DNA of 64,000 bases from Pyxicephalus adspersus (GCF_032062135.1 NC_092858.1:121184282-121248281), one strand, 5' to 3'; numbered from the stretch's first letter, positions 12,574 to 26,169 are shown. A program made the numbers and translations. The notes: generated by a model from the sequence alone, not told the origin.

Positions 12574-14639
12574 TCAGTTCCCATGTAGAGCAGCAATAAA
12601 AAAGCAGTACAATTTTCTATGAAGATGGACAAAAACATAATCAAAATACATTGATACATTTTTTAACCATTCCATCACTTGATCTGTATATCGGCACTCA
12701 GGGGGGGAGTGGGGATGTATTAAGGGACTTGAAGGGCCACATCAGGAAGGTAATGTTGTAGCAGTTAATACCAGCAATTAACTACGATTTGTAGCTAGCG
12801 ATTTAATAGCTAGGGTGGCTGGTGATCTGACATGAAGAAGCCATTTAAAGTTAATAAGACAGTATTGGGTTGGTGTGATCTGCTACAATCATCAACTTCT
12901 GTGACCAAAGCACTAATATAATTTTGGGGCTTCCATCATACAGAACTTCCCAGCTTTATAGGCTGCCATGCATCCTGTTCATGGAAACCAAAAATGTTCC
13001 AGACATAAGAGAACTGGCTGGATAACATAAAAATGGTTCACTACATTTGCATGGGAAGGCTTTACCTTTCTGTTGGTTATAGGTGAAGAAATGAAGTCAT
13101 GTCTAGGATAGGAGTCAGTCACATAAGCACTGAGAGTGTCGTGTCCAAGGTGCTTGAGTTCTTAACATTAAACTCTAAAATCTATTTATACACAGGTCAA
13201 CTAGATTAGTTTTTATATAGTCTTAATTTGTCTAGCAAACCCCGCAACTCACTTAAATTTGTTTCAGATTTCCCTAAAAGCCCCATGGCTAGTCTAATAT
13301 TCAAAATACCCATATCTCCTGGAAAGCCAAACAATTTGTCCCAAACTTCTTAACATTTATGTCTTACTGCTGGTCATGGACATTACTTATCACATGGGTG
13401 GGGAACAGTTGGGACCAAGGTCTAACATCCCTGCACAAGAACACCCCAGGTTGTCAGCTCCAACAACCAAGCAAAGCCAAGGTGTTGACACTTGATGAGG
13501 CCTCGTAAAGCATAGAGATGGCAGTTCTTCTACACTTTTCAGAATTAAAAGGCCATTTCCATAATCTTAAATACCGAGCATAGGACAGTTTTGACAAAAC
13601 ACCAAACCAAATCCTTCTTAGAATGGATCTTACATATATCCCTGCTCATATGTACTGCAAATTCTGAACAACAGGGGTATCAATACCCCTATAAACTGAA
13701 GCAATTGACTTCATTTAAAAGCTAAAATATTCAAATAACAAAAAAGCTTCATAGCATTGAATAGCTGACATTTTGAGTAAGAAGATCATTTTACCAAAAA
13801 AAAAAAAAAAAAGTAAAAAGGTATACAAAACCACCTGTAGGTATCATGAATTTAGAAGCAAGAAAACCTGTAGACTTGCCATGGCATTAAGTATGCTTAA
13901 AAGGCACTAGACAAAACTATTTATAGCAACTCATTTTAATTTTACCAGCCTGTCTGGAAAATATTAGGTACATTTCACTACCATTTATGTCTAGGCATAG
14001 CAACTCCTCTCTGCTGGACACAAGTAGCTACAATTTAATTACAAAAACAGTAAGCACAAAGCTAACACCTAGCCATCTAACACACACAATGTGTCATATT
14101 TACTATGCAAAAATCTGCCAGAAAGAATTTGAGCGTTATAAAACTAAATGAAGTATTGTTATGCATGTAGGCAAACAATGATATACATTATATTGTTAGT
14201 TATTTGCCTAAAATTTTCTGATTCCTACGAATATGCAAATTTATTAAGACAGGCCAAAGAGCAATGATATGCACAGAAATAATATGTTATATCAGTTAAT
14301 AGCAGCCAGAATTGGCAAGGTCAAAATGCACTGACCTTGAATTTACATGGCAGGTACTTCAGTGGCAATTCTGTAATAAAACAACAACAGCGATAGATGG
14401 CTAGTTTCTAACCATCCCTAGAGTTTTGCAGTGTTCTAAAATATTATGTGTGATGATTCTGTAGCCGCGTGTTTCGTAATGGCTGCAGCGTCATCTTAAG
14501 TTGTCATTTGTGAATCGGCGCATGACAGGCACAAGGACTAGCATTGGTATTACTGTTACCGAAATACACAAATAAATTAAGAATAAAGTTGTGTTGTGTT
14601 TTTATTATTAATAAGGTCCAGAAAAGAAATAAGACCTAG
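12573..14639. other. no identified feature
   Basis: Plain AT-rich sequence with an A17 run at about 13796; no splice-bounded frame stood out. Confidence 0.5.
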
Positions 14640-14890
14640 CTTAGTGAAGGAGGACACCCTTACTCTGGCAGTCAGGAAAGAATGCCCCTTAGATAGGTGG
14701 TCAGTGGAAAAAATGTCTTACACTGCTGATCAGTGGAGAGAATACATCATACATTAGTGGTCAGTCAGAAGAATTTCCCAAACATGGGTGATCAGTAGGA
14801 TGAATGCCTTTTATATTGGTGATTAATGGGAAGAATCCCTTCTTTACTGATGGCTGAAAAGTTCAAAGGCGTCAGTGTTCACGTATCGAA
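14640..14890 (-). repeat. degenerate tandem repeat, inverse of the 21.2-22.2 kb array
   Basis: About six diverged units of roughly 40 bp carry GGTCAGTGG(A/G)(A/G)..AATG(C/T)C motifs. The reverse complement reads CATT..CCACTGACCACTAATG, as in the array at 21190-22205. Confidence 0.6.
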
Positions 14891-16394
14891 AAAGCAGAAA
14901 ATGCAGACTGTCAGACTCAAGTCCCTACCTGCATCTAGGCTACTGATTCAAACAAACATATCAAAACATATCAAACTTATTTGCATTATTTTATAAAAGT
15001 ATACACATATAATAAGTACTTTGAAGTTTCAAATAGAAGAAAATACAGCAAAGTAAGACGGTCCATCATAGTGCCTGGACAGAATCCAAATATGCCTCCT
15101 AATACTTTTGCTCCCTGCCTCTATCTAGGCTATAGATTCAAAGCACTGAACCCTGACACTAAAACACAGAAGTCCCTTTCTGTACATGCGTTTGGATGCA
15201 GTGCATTTCTTGGGTTGCTTTATGCAATTTTGCTTCTTCTTGAACCACTTCCATAGACTTCCAAAGTCTTTATCAATTTTTAGTAAACACCTGTCAAAAA
15301 AATGGACTTAATGCTCCCCAACAACTAGTGCCTGAAAATTTGAACCTGGGAATGGTCAACCAAACGGTTCATAAATCTCCATCTGAACCTAAGATTTACC
15401 AAATACTGTATGGTATGAGGGCCTACCTAAAAAAAAGATTTCTAAATATATTCAAACAGTTCAATAAATCATATATTCAGATTTTAGCTTATGGCGTGCA
15501 AGCTGGACATCTCAACGGATCAGAGAGCCAACTCCAAAAAGTTGTTTGTTTTTTAATATTTAGTTCATAGTACCTGTAACATGCAGTGATTTTATAGTTC
15601 AGATTTGGTTTATTTTACTGACAATTTGTTTTCAATTTTTTAAATTTTTAATTTAGTACTGTCTAGAATGTGGACTGGTTAGAGCACGTTTCAGTTTTTT
15701 ATTGCTATATGTGTCCCTTCATGGAAGAGTCACCTTGTTCACTTGTCCAGGTAACCACTGCAGGCAAAGAGTGATGGCAAGAGACAGTATGTTTCAATTT
15801 TCACTGGAACATATATCTAAAAGAAGATCCCTCACCACCCTCGGGAGGATTCCTCTCACTTTGTGTTCCCTTCCCAGGATGAAAAGAGAAATGTCCTAAT
15901 CTGGAAACAGACTGTAATCCACTCACAGAGTTTTAACAATTCCCTATTCAAAATGAGTAAAAAAGAAATGGCTTGAGATATAATTTAATACTTTACGGTC
16001 AGGACTAATTTTGTTTATTTGTTCTTCTTAATGACAGAAACGATTATAAATCCTTCAAGAAACAAGCAACCCTTTAATTCAGAACCCCTATACAAAGACG
16101 CTTACATTCTAAATCTGACTAAGCCTATCACAGTCTAATTGTACAATCACTGGTATGTACTAAGAGTAATGAACAGGCTATGTCTTTCTACAAAACTGTT
16201 GGGAAATCTTATAGCGATTTTACAAATTGGACTTAAGCCTCACCTTTAATCTTGCCCAATCATACAGGCTTCTATTCAGTACTGAAACTGCTTAGTCTGA
16301 TTTTACTGCCTACAGTCACTTCACAATATGCATTAGAAAATGCTGCAGGTCGGATACAGACCACCTAATTTCCTGGATGATGGACAAACAGCAC

Positions 16395-16682
16395 ACTCTA
16401 ACCCAGCCATTCTCAAACAAGGTTCCTCCAGAGGTTCTTCAAACTGACTTCCCATCTGATGATGCCTGCATAGTTCTGGACTATTCTCATTTGTTAGTGC
16501 CAGCTGTATGACACTAATGATGTTTTTAGATGTCTATAAATGGGGCATTCTTCCCACTGACCACCAATTTAGGAGGCTTTTTTCCCATAGCCCCCTCCTA
16601 AAAAATGATTTTAGTAGGGAGTTCTTCAAGACCTACAAATGATTTCAATGGTACTTTGGGTGAAAAAGGTTAAGAAATGCCA
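16395..16682 (+). repeat. dispersed repeat of the 'preceding/following CACTGACCA' family
   Basis: It contains CATTCTCAAACAAGGTTCCT, GGGGCATTCTTCCCACTGAC and ATGATTTCAATGGTACTTTG, the same order of blocks as the copies at 6.7, 19.4 and 19.7 kb. No coding potential is seen. Confidence 0.6.
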
Positions 16683-17222
16683 ATCTAGTTCTTTCTTCCT
16701 GAGCCTTATTGTCCCTGGCCCTCACCTTTCAATCATAGGATTTCAATTCTTCAGTCATGCAAGCTCCACATCACAGGACCAACCACGGAAGGCAAAATAT
16801 TAGCTATAAAGTAGTTCTAAAGCCATTAAAATGTCCACGGTAAACTTTTACTAGGCTAAGGAAGAGTTATATCTCTAATATTCCCTGTTTGGCCTGGTCC
16901 TTAATGCCAAAAGACAAGTAAGGGGATATTGAAATTCATAGTTGGGTCCCCAATACTAAAGTAAAAATTCTAAATTTCCTTTCACTCTGTTGTGACACGG
17001 CACATGAAAGGGAACCCCCCCAACAGTTCAAAACACAACTTTCCTATTCAATTTTAACAAATAAAATATATGATATGACAATAAACAAGAGATACAAGAG
17101 ACCAGATTGTAAAAGAGACCATCAGCTACCAAGGTTAAAACAAGTAGCAATCATTACTACAAATATATGTTCGAGATATAGTTCTTCTGTAAACTGTGGC
17201 ATCTAACCTTAATATATACACA

Positions 17223-17227
<5 letters not shown>

Positions 17228-17273
<46 letters not shown>
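17228..17273. repeat. (TA)n microsatellite
   Basis: An uninterrupted TA run of over 20 units. It creates poly-(Ile-Tyr) artefact ORFs on the minus strand. Confidence 0.98.
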
Positions 17274-17274
<1 letters not shown>

Positions 17275-17469
17275 CGCAAATCCTGCTCTTGTAAATAAAT
17301 GTACTTGTTTGACAAATGTTGCATTTGGCATAGCAAACAATAAAAATATTATTATAAATATAAAAAAAAAAGAAAAAAAAAAAAGCAAAAGTAAAACAAA
17401 CACATATATAATAAAAATAAATAACTTGAAAGTATACAAATAGAAAATAAAACAACTAGATCCCCGGGC

Positions 17470-17960
17470 ATACAGTGCAGCACACATGACATATATGTAG
17501 AACTCTGCCTGATGCCCCATGCCAGCCTCATTACTATGTAGCAGCAGCGATGAGTGGAAGCAGAGGGAAGGTAGCAGCATCCAGCAGCCTGGCGGCCAAG
17601 GCCCCTCCATTGAGGGTGAAGGTGATGGGAGCCCCCTGGGTTTAGTCTCCCGCCCCAGTACCCGAGCAGTGTCCCGGTATAAATTGCATTTCTTACTTCC
17701 ACTTCTCCTCCTTTGTTGCAGAACAGGACAGCCAGTCTCCCAGGCAGCTTTCCTCCCAGCCGTCTTCAATCAGGACGGCCCTCTGCTGTACACAGCGCAA
17801 TGTAAACAGCTCAGCCATTGGCTGTGCCCGGCCAGCCCGGTGATTGGCCGCTGACTCAGGGCCGGGAATCCAGCTCTGCACAGCTCTGTCATCCTGTGGG
17901 CTGGAGGCAGCTGACAGGGGAGAGGAAACAATGGCAGTAGTTTGCTTTTAACTTCTCCTC
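17470..17960. promoter_or_regulatory. GC/CpG-rich promoter-like island
   Basis: This is one of the few GC-rich, non-repeat-like stretches in an otherwise AT-rich window. It has two ATTGG (inverted CCAAT) boxes at 17817 and 17843, a GCTGACTCAG AP-1/MARE-like site at about 17850 and several GC boxes. Direction is unclear. Its minus strand holds an exon-like ORF with a good donor (17697-17818), while the plus strand shows only a six-codon ATG frame at 17931. It could be the start of an unidentified neighbour gene. Confidence 0.4.
17697..17818 (-). CDS. unidentified candidate first coding exon
   Basis: From an ATG at 17818 the minus strand reads MAELFTLRCVQQRAVLIEDG, WEESCLGDWLSCSATKEEKW and two bases of another codon, then a strong donor GTAAGA. 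The composition is protein-like, with mixed charged and hydrophobic residues and no low complexity. It lies inside the GC-rich island. I do not recognise the protein and I found no clear next exon to the left. A CCAAT box overlaps the ATG, which argues against this exact start. It may be chance. Confidence 0.25.
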
Positions 17961-18299
17961 TCCCTCCCCCCTACCTCACTGACTTCAGCACAGAAAGGCA
18001 AGGCACCCATCCAGCAGATGGCTGACAGCACCATTGTTCACAATTTTTAGGGATTTCCCATTTTACTGGAAATCTACAATGCAAACAAACATATATCAAA
18101 CATTGAAAGTATTGCATTATAGGTGTACACACATATGAAGTACAGTACTTGGCCTTTTCAATTAAAATAAAAAAGCAAGGAATCCAAATATGATTTCTAA
18201 TACTTGTCATTAATAAATATAATAGGATTAAAAAGTATTTTTCTATTATGAAATAACTTATTGAAAAATCAAAGATCTTACGCATATCTGAGTATACAA

Positions 18300-18480
18300 G
18301 ATAAAAAATATTAAAGTGTAAGTAAAGCTTGTGGCACTTACCTATCCGCACTCCCTTGCAGGACGCCGCCATCTTTCTTACCCAGAGGTGATCTGTAGCC
18401 ATCCTGATTGGCTGTGCGGCTGTGCGGGTGACGTAACCCGCATAATGTCTGTATTATTCAGGAGGATGTCAGGGTTCTTA
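18300..18480. repeat. possible dispersed repeat (weak)
   Basis: The segment AAGTGTAAGTAAAGCTTGTG..CTTACCTATCCGCACTCCC..GACGCCGCCATCTT is GC-rich against an AT-rich background and starts with the TTAAAGTG-type edge seen in other foldback elements here. On the minus strand a GGTAAGTG donor follows an ATG-rich frame. There is no second copy in this window, so the call is weak. Confidence 0.3.
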
Positions 18481-19341
18481 TGTAAAGATATTAAAACAAA
18501 TTAATAAATCTATAGGATAGTGTTGTAAGTTAACTGATGTCAAACCAACTTAGGCCTCCAAAATGGGTGTAGTTGGGTGCTTGTGAAAATCTTTTTCATT
18601 AATTGTTCATGAAAGTTTTTGTATTAATTAGTAAATTAAAAGTGGGTGAGTTTGCCGGCAATACTTTACAGTTTTAGCCACTATTACTAGGAAAGCAAAA
18701 CAAAAAATGATCTGAGGATTCAGGGTGACTCAATCTCAGCTCATATACAATCCATAGGGTTTCCAACATCATAATGATTCATGAGGACACTTTGCTGCTT
18801 AAGTACTTCATTGGTATAAAAATTGATTAAGTATTGTTTTGCTTAGGGCTCTATTTGAACCTGTGCAATATGGCAGAACAACAACGCAGGATGTTGACTA
18901 CGGTACGTCGTGGTGATCTTCATTCCAAGTGGTACACCAATGCACGTTCCCAGTGGACCACAACACAGAAGATTATTAGTACAACACAACCAATAAACCA
19001 TTTGTGCTTCGTGTTGTGCTGTATTAAAAATAATTAATCATTCCCTATAAAGCAGAACTGATATTACTTCTATGGACCTCACTGATGCAACATCCATGTA
19101 CTTCCCTACCACAACCAACATCTCCGGCATGCTCAGCTTGATGAACATTATTCAGAAACTACAGAGGAAGATGGATTCATCTAAGATAGGACAGAGCTTG
19201 CAAGTTTGCTTCACAAGTTCCTCTTTCAACTTCTGTTGTGGTGAGCCGGCATCTCATTCATCATGAATGACCTCAATGCAATTAAATACACCCCAACACA
19301 GTGTAGTGAAGTCGAAAGGGACCATCAAGGTCCACAATGGC

Positions 19342-19343
<2 letters not shown>

Positions 19344-19372
<29 letters not shown>
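19344..19372. repeat. (TA)n microsatellite
   Basis: About 14 TA units. Confidence 0.95.
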
Positions 19373-19375
<3 letters not shown>

Positions 19376-19404
19376 GGGTGCTTACCATGTATTTAAATCA
19401 TTTT

Positions 19405-19935
19405 GAACAGTCTTTCCCAACTAGGGTCTGTGGAATCCTGGCGTTCCCCCATAATTTGCTAGCAGTTCTCTGTGCAATTTGGACTTCTCCGGTAAACTAC
19501 CATTGACACCAATTATCTTTTTGGCTATCTGTAAAGGTGGCATTCTTTTCACTGGCCAGTAATGGCAGAGACATTTTTCCCACTGATCACCATGCTAATA
19601 TATTGTGATCTGTGGATATAGTAATTATAGTAGGGGGTCTCTAAAACCTAAAAGAAAATATTTCAAGGGTCCCCCTATGTTAAAAAGGTCAAGTAAGGCT
19701 GTTCTAGAGGTCGCTAGGGTTTTTTGAGCAATGAACAGTATGAACCTCTCAGGTTAGTTTAAGTGAAACCAATGGTCATTTGTCTATCTGTAAGAATGAC
19801 ATTCTTCCACCTGGCTGGCGATGTAAGAGGCATTCTTCCTACTGTAATTAAAGAAAGGGGTTTCTTAAGACCTGCAAGTTATTTCAAGGGCTACCCAATG
19901 TTTAAAAGTTCAAAGAAAGGCTGCTGTAGAAGAAA
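19405..19935 (+). repeat. two head-to-tail copies of the same dispersed repeat
   Basis: The first copy (about 19405-19705) has CTTTCCCAACTAGGGTCTGT, GGCATTCTTTTCACTGGCCA and ATTTCAAGGGTCCCCCTATG. The second (about 19706-19935) starts GAGGTCGCTAGGGTTTTTTG, with CATTCTTCCACCTGGCTGGC. They are diverged but colinear. Confidence 0.55.
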
Positions 19936-21189
19936 TAAAAGTTGGTGTAACTGTTAGCTGTATCTGAGCTTAGGTTTTGGTGTTTCCCTAAAACTACATC
20001 TAATCTAAGACCAATCTGTCTGCAAGGTTGTATAATTGTTGTAAGATTTCACTGCAGAGTTGTCACCTTATTAAAGAGATTGAAATTAATTGGATCTGCT
20101 GTCAGGATCAACATGCAATAAAAGTATGTTACTGATAGTGATAGAAGCCATAATAAAATGTATGTCACACTTTGACATACCAATATTAGTATATTATAAC
20201 AATATAATGTATGAGCATTTCAAACAGCTACTCAGTGTCAATTAATATGGACATTTTCTTTGATTTGAACTTTGGAATCACAAGACTTTAAAGATCCTTG
20301 TTTGCCTACACAAGATCTAAAACCAGTCACAATAATTCTATTTTAGCTGTTAATATAATTTCATTTTTTCTTAAATTCACTAAATAAATTTAGTTTAAGA
20401 ACACCTGGTGACCTTGATGTGAAGATGCTAAAAGTTTAAGCACTTATTTCCCAATTGTACTACTGTGTTGTCACCCCATCACATGCCCCCTGGTGGTGAC
20501 TGCAAGCAGTTGTGGAGACACACATTGTACAGGCTTGGCTCTGTTAAAGCACAGCAGCACTGAGATGCTGCTGAAAAAAGGAAATAGCTTACATAGTGCT
20601 TCCTTGCTGTCTCCAGCTTTAATAAGTCAGAATAGAATAAGGAAACATTCCTAATCTTGCATGTCCTGGGCCATTGATCAGTGTAGACCCTAATGGATAA
20701 GCCTATCATAAGCAGTGTCAGCCTACACAGTTTTTTCACTTTTTTCATGCGGTTAGGGAAGTATTTTAGTGTTCTACTTTTTATGTTTGTGACAGGTTCT
20801 CTTTATCGATCATTCCTACAAATACAGTATACATGTATACATGTATATACATGTAAAATAAAACAATACCAGTACACTGATAAAAAAAAAAAAATAGTTT
20901 TCCTGCTGAACTTCCCTGTGGCTGTAATCTAGTCCCTGCAAAGGGAAGGCCCTGCATGCAGTTTTTTTTTTTTTGCAATCTTTGCTGGAGAAGACCCTGC
21001 CTTGTGTCAGTAACTGCTAAGCACTAGAATGGAGAACATTCCAGCAATTGACAATGTAATATTAGGCACCTTAGGGCAGAGAGATCTCCTTACCACCGGT
21101 GCTTGTATAGAGTCAGCTTGGACATAACTAGGAGTACTGCTGCAGGACATGGGGACAATATAGCTGACCATTAAACACCAATGATGGGG

Positions 21190-22205
21190 CAACATTATTC
21201 ACTGACTTATAAGTACCATTGTTCCCACTATCTGAGGAGCACAATTCTACCTGGGGCACAGGGGAACCATTTTTCACAATGACACGAGTCAGTTCTTACC
21301 ACTGACTAGGGGGTTCCATTCCCCCCAGTGACCACTAAGGAAGGAGCATTTGTTACACCCACTGAGACAGAATTTTTTTTTCTTCTAATTACTGACACAG
21401 TGGCATTCTTACTGATCACTGATGCCGAGAAGTATTTTTAATTTCCATTGACCATATGCAGCAGCATTTAATACTTCTGCTACATGAGAACTGGAGGTCA
21501 GGTTCCACTAATCACTGATACTGGGAAATTTTATTACTCCCACTGACCATTTATGTCAGGGCATGTTTTACTCCTACTAATTTCTGATGTCGGGGCATGT
21601 ATTACTCTTACTGACCATTAATGCCAAAGCATGTTTTTCTCCTACTAACCAGTGACGTGGGCATTTTTGTTTCAACTGACCACTGATGCCAGGGCATTTA
21701 TTAATCTCACTGGCCACTAATGCCAGGGCATTTATTAATCTCACTGGCCACTGATGCCAGGGCATTCATTAATCTCACTAACCACTGACACCAGGGGATG
21801 ATTTACTCCCACTGACACAGAGACATTTTTTATTCCTATTTACCACTCATGCAGGAGCATTTATTACTTTTTCTACATGCCATGATAAAGGTATTTTTTC
21901 ATGTAGTTGTATTTTTTAAGCTCACACCAATCACTGACGCTGGGGCATTTATTTCTCCTACTGACCACTGACATCATGGTTTGTTTTTCTCCTTTTAACC
22001 ACTGACATGGGGTTATTTTTCTTTCACACTGACCACAGATGCAGATGTATTTTTTTAACCTCCTCTTGTCACCAATATAAGGATAATATTTTTCTCCCAC
22101 CGATCACTGATGCCAGGTCATTTATTACTTCCAAAGATACTGGCATTTTTAAAACTTCCACTGCCCTCTGCCTCTGACACTGGAGCATTTTCTACTATAC
22201 AGTCA
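21190..22205 (+). repeat. degenerate tandem array with a 34-bp core period
   Basis: Units of the form CACTGACCACTGATGCCAGG..CATTTATTA recur about 24 times. Between 21677 and 21812 the period is exactly 34 bp with near-identical units; outside that block units are about 40 bp and diverged. Short ORFs across it are translations of the repeat. Confidence 0.85.
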
Positions 22206-22750
22206 GGCTGCTAAAGAGTTTGGTGGATAGCGAAAAATTGTTAAAATGTTTAGACACCCCTACAGTGCTTTTTTTAAGTTGTCATGTCATTTTAAGAGTT
22301 GCAGTCTATTGCAATGTGGTGTAGTGCATCAGAAAAGACTTTGCTAAATTGCAACAATTCCTTTATTTTTTTCTCTATGCACAACAAGGCAGCATATCGT
22401 TGTAAACTGAAACCATAGCCCCTAAGAAAAGATGCCATGTTCTTACACTGGAATTGCAGCCCAGTGCTGATTGTTTCAATGAGCCTAAAATAGACACTGT
22501 TTTTTGAGTGCAGTGTTTTCTATTACATTACGCCCTACCCCCCTCAGTATTGTCAATAGTCTGCTCTCTTAGGTAACCTGCTCAGTGGGAGTCCACCCTG
22601 GGTAAGCTCTGGTGTCTTATGACGTCAGGGCTCACCCAGGGGAATGATGTCACTCCGCACTCCTTACACTAAAATGCGTTAGAGTAAAATGTATATGCTT
22701 ATGTGTAAAGTCCGAGAGAAATCACTTTCCAGTGACCCATGAACAAATGA

Positions 22751-22989
22751 GGCCTGTACACACAGCACCGTTCTATTCCATGGAGAGGAGAAGTGGGGGA
22801 AAGAGTGAGTGACATCCTGCTGTGCTTTCCTGTAGGAGGGAACAGCGGTCATTCCCAATCAGTCATTCATTACCCACCACAGTGGAGTGATAAACGATGT
22901 CAGGGGACCACTGTACACATGTCAGATTTTCTTCCAAGAGGAGCACGACCATTTGTCTCTGATTACAATCGTCTGACGTGTGTACAAAG
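22751..22989. mobile_element. GTACACAC-ended foldback element (weak)
   Basis: The left end GGCCTGTACACACAGCACCG and the right end CGTCTGACGTGTGTACAAAG form a short inverted GTACACA pair. Ends of this kind also bound the CpG-rich element at 51455-51884. Confidence 0.4.
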
Positions 22990-23863
22990 AGTTTTCAAAC
23001 AAAGAGGAATAAGAGTTTTCACCCATCATACCTATATCAACTTCATATGTATAATGAATGTGTAATCTAATAAAGACTAAAAACAAGTTACTATTCGCAA
23101 ACATTCTGCAGTACAGTGGAAGATATACTTCTGATATACCATTGGCATTTGAAAGACTTTCTTGCGTCTTAATGAATTCAATGTAAGTATACCAGTCAAG
23201 CAAATGACATTTTTAGTGCACCCCTTGCTCCCCCTCTCTTCATCATTGATATCCAGATTTTCACTGTGTGGCCCCACTGGGTGTAGCTCAGCCCTATATT
23301 CAAGAATATCCTTTGTGGGCCCCCTTTAGCCTGTGCATGTGCACTGCACCTCCATTCATTACTATGGAGAGCCATACTTATGTCATGGCACAGTGTAAGT
23401 ATAACTATAGGCAAAATATAATGATATATATGATGTAGTTTATTACTATGATTCAGAAAGCTAGTTCCTCCCCCTTACATAACATATTACCTGTTGATCC
23501 CACCAATGGATCTTTTATGTTTCCACTTTTATAATTGGGAGAGAGTGTGTATTTGTAGTGAAATTGTACAGCATAACTTTAAGCCTGTGGACAGTTGTTT
23601 TAGATTGACATGTGGTTTCAAATTGCCTTTAAACGACAAATTAATCTTAACACTTTTAGGACAATTTTATAAACAATTTTTTTTTTACATTTTGCGATCA
23701 AAGGGTTAAATCATTTGGATTTATTGGTTCTGATTGGTTGTGTTTTTATTGTTAAGTATCATCACAAAATATACAAGTTATATCATATGTATGAATGGCC
23801 AAAGTATTTTAATTTCTTTCTAAAATTATTAGAGGGATAGACTCTCATGCACGTGTATGCCAT

Positions 23864-24086
23864 GGCCTGATATATTAAAGCTCTTCAAGGCCAGATAGGA
23901 TACACTTTCATCAGTGAAGCTGAGTGATCCAGCAAACCTGGAATAGATCTGGTCCAGGATTGAAAACATTTGCTAACAAATAGCAAATGACTTCCATGAA
24001 ATCCATTCCAGGTTTGCTGGATCACTCAGCTTTACTGATGAAATTATATCCTCTCCAGCCTTGGAGTGCTTTAATAAATTAGGCCC
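23864..24086. mobile_element. foldback MITE (GGCCTGATTTATTAAAG family), copy 1
   Basis: The left end GGCCTGATATATTAAAGCTC mirrors the right end CTTTAATAAATTAGGCC. Internally GATCCAGCAAACCTGGAATA mirrors CCATTCCAGGTTTGCTGGAT, so nearly the whole element folds back. Confidence 0.85.
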
Positions 24087-24089
24087 AGT

Positions 24090-26169
24090 GTTTGGGGACT
24101 TCCAACCTAGTAATTACCAATTAAATTATTGATTGGATCTGTTCTGGCAATCCAGTCCAGAGCAAAAAAATGCAGCAAACTCCTTGTGTGTCCCAGTCCC
24201 TTAGTAACTGATTGATCCTGTTGAATATTTTGTTTGTCACCTTGAATTGCCTGACCTGGCAGTTGTCCCCACAAGTCTATCCTATAGTTTGTGCCCTACA
24301 GGTAAAAACATTTTAGTTCAGGCTAATTTCATCATTGGTAGCCAGGAACAGTCTCTGGTTAATTTTTTTCTTCTGTACAAATCCAGCATGTAGGTGAGGG
24401 ATCCCACAGACACAGAAAAGGGATAAGGGATATTACCAGAGAGCCTCAAGGCACTTTCTGTTATAGAAATACAGCACAGGAGCCATTGCATGTAACACAG
24501 GGATGTGATACACTGTATGTAACAAATACAGAAGTATGGGGATCTGCATACAACAGGCATCAGGCACGGTCTCGAGTATTTAAAAGAACAGCATGGGACA
24601 CTAAATGTAATAGAGAGGAATTTGGCACCCTGTGAGTAACAGAAAAGAGCTAGAACACATCATGTAATGGGAATGGATCAATGTACAGTATGTAATAGAG
24701 GAGAATGAAGCATTGAATGTAATTGAGACGTATCAGGCACTTTGTGAACTGGAGAGATGTATAAATAAACCAAGGGCTGGGATTATTGTACGCAATATGT
24801 TGGTGAATAATAATTGACAGCAAACCACCCACATGTGCCACCTGGCTAATTACAGTCATTTAGTACATAATAATGTAGAGCGAAATGAGTGCGGGAGTCA
24901 GATTTCCTGCAGTGAACATGTAGAGACAGGAAGAAACACAACTCCACACTTTCTTTAGGATGTATATTTGTCAAGGGGAGGAGCAAATTACATCAGAATG
25001 ACATTTCTTACTCTTTAAAAAAGTAAACTAAGAACAGGATTTGCCGGAGGTGCAAGCATCACCCATCCTTGTGAAACAAGGCACCAACCAAGTTCTTGTA
25101 CAGAACTAAGCCATGATATAATAGGCTGAGGAGCTATATCAAATTGGAACATCTTTGCAATACCGATGCTATTTTAAGTGCAAATTTTAATACTACCATA
25201 ATGCACTTCCAACAAGGTTTACAACAACATTAGTAAATATTTTAGTAAAGTGTTTGGGTGTTCCTGTGTGCTTCTGACTGTGTGTACTTTCTATGGACAA
25301 GCGCTGTGTATGCTTTGCTTGTTCATTGTCTGTCTGTTTGTATATTATCTGTGTATACTTTGTCTACATGTGCTATAACTAAGAGTATTTTTGCCATTGT
25401 GTGCTCTGTTTGTGTGTTTTCTGTGTATTTAATAGTAAGCCATCACCTTCTCCTCCTGAATGACAATTGAAGAGTGAGACAGCTATACTGGAAAGGAATG
25501 TAAGATTGCCAAGGTGTTTGAAAGGGGGTATGGTGATAACCCCAAAGGATATAAAGGTGATTGTCTGCAGGAACTATCTAAGAGGAAAGGTGTTCTTTTT
25601 CAAAATGGAGCCGGTAGGAGGGAAAGCACAACTAAGAAGGAGAGGGTGTATTAATTGTGTACGAGAGACAAAATACACCATTTGTAAATGCAACCTATAT
25701 GTGCAAGCTTTAAACTTTCGTCCTCTGTGTTATAGACATTTATAGATATCCACTTTTCAAAAAATGTTTTATGTTGGTTGTAATTCTAATCAAATTTAGA
25801 ATTAAACATTAAGATATATATGTACATATAGAGTACAGCCTACTAACTTCAATCTGTGTTCAGACATAGCAGGATCTGGTTGGCAACCAACTGGCTCTTT
25901 CACAGTAGGAACACTTGCATTGCACCACCATGGCAATTAGAAAAATTGGTAAAAGCCAGGTGTGGCTTGAAAGGATAACAATACATTCTACAAAATAAAT
26001 ATATATATGATAAAGGATTGGTTTTAACGTTTTAAGTACTAAATTAGCTAAACACGATGTCTACTGTTTGAAAAACACACCTAAATAAAAAAAACATGCT
26101 TTTATCATATCATAGGAGTCTTTTATTAGTATATCTTGTTTTCACTAAAGAGAGGCACGTAGCCGTAAG
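24090..26169. other. no identified feature
   Basis: Frames at 25258-25470 and 25467-25745 translate simple TGTGTG-rich and mixed sequence with no family resemblance. Nothing else seen. Confidence 0.5.

Noticed and set aside
17135..17769. Long minus-strand ORFs (106-186 codons)
   Set aside because: They run through a (TA)n microsatellite and T-rich DNA, giving Ile-Tyr and Phe runs; only the separate 17697-17818 frame looks exon-like.
18870..18903. ATG frame MAEQQRRMLTT followed by GTACGT, considered as CAPZA1 exon 1
   Set aside because: No resemblance to the CapZ alpha N-terminus and it sits in repeat-like sequence.
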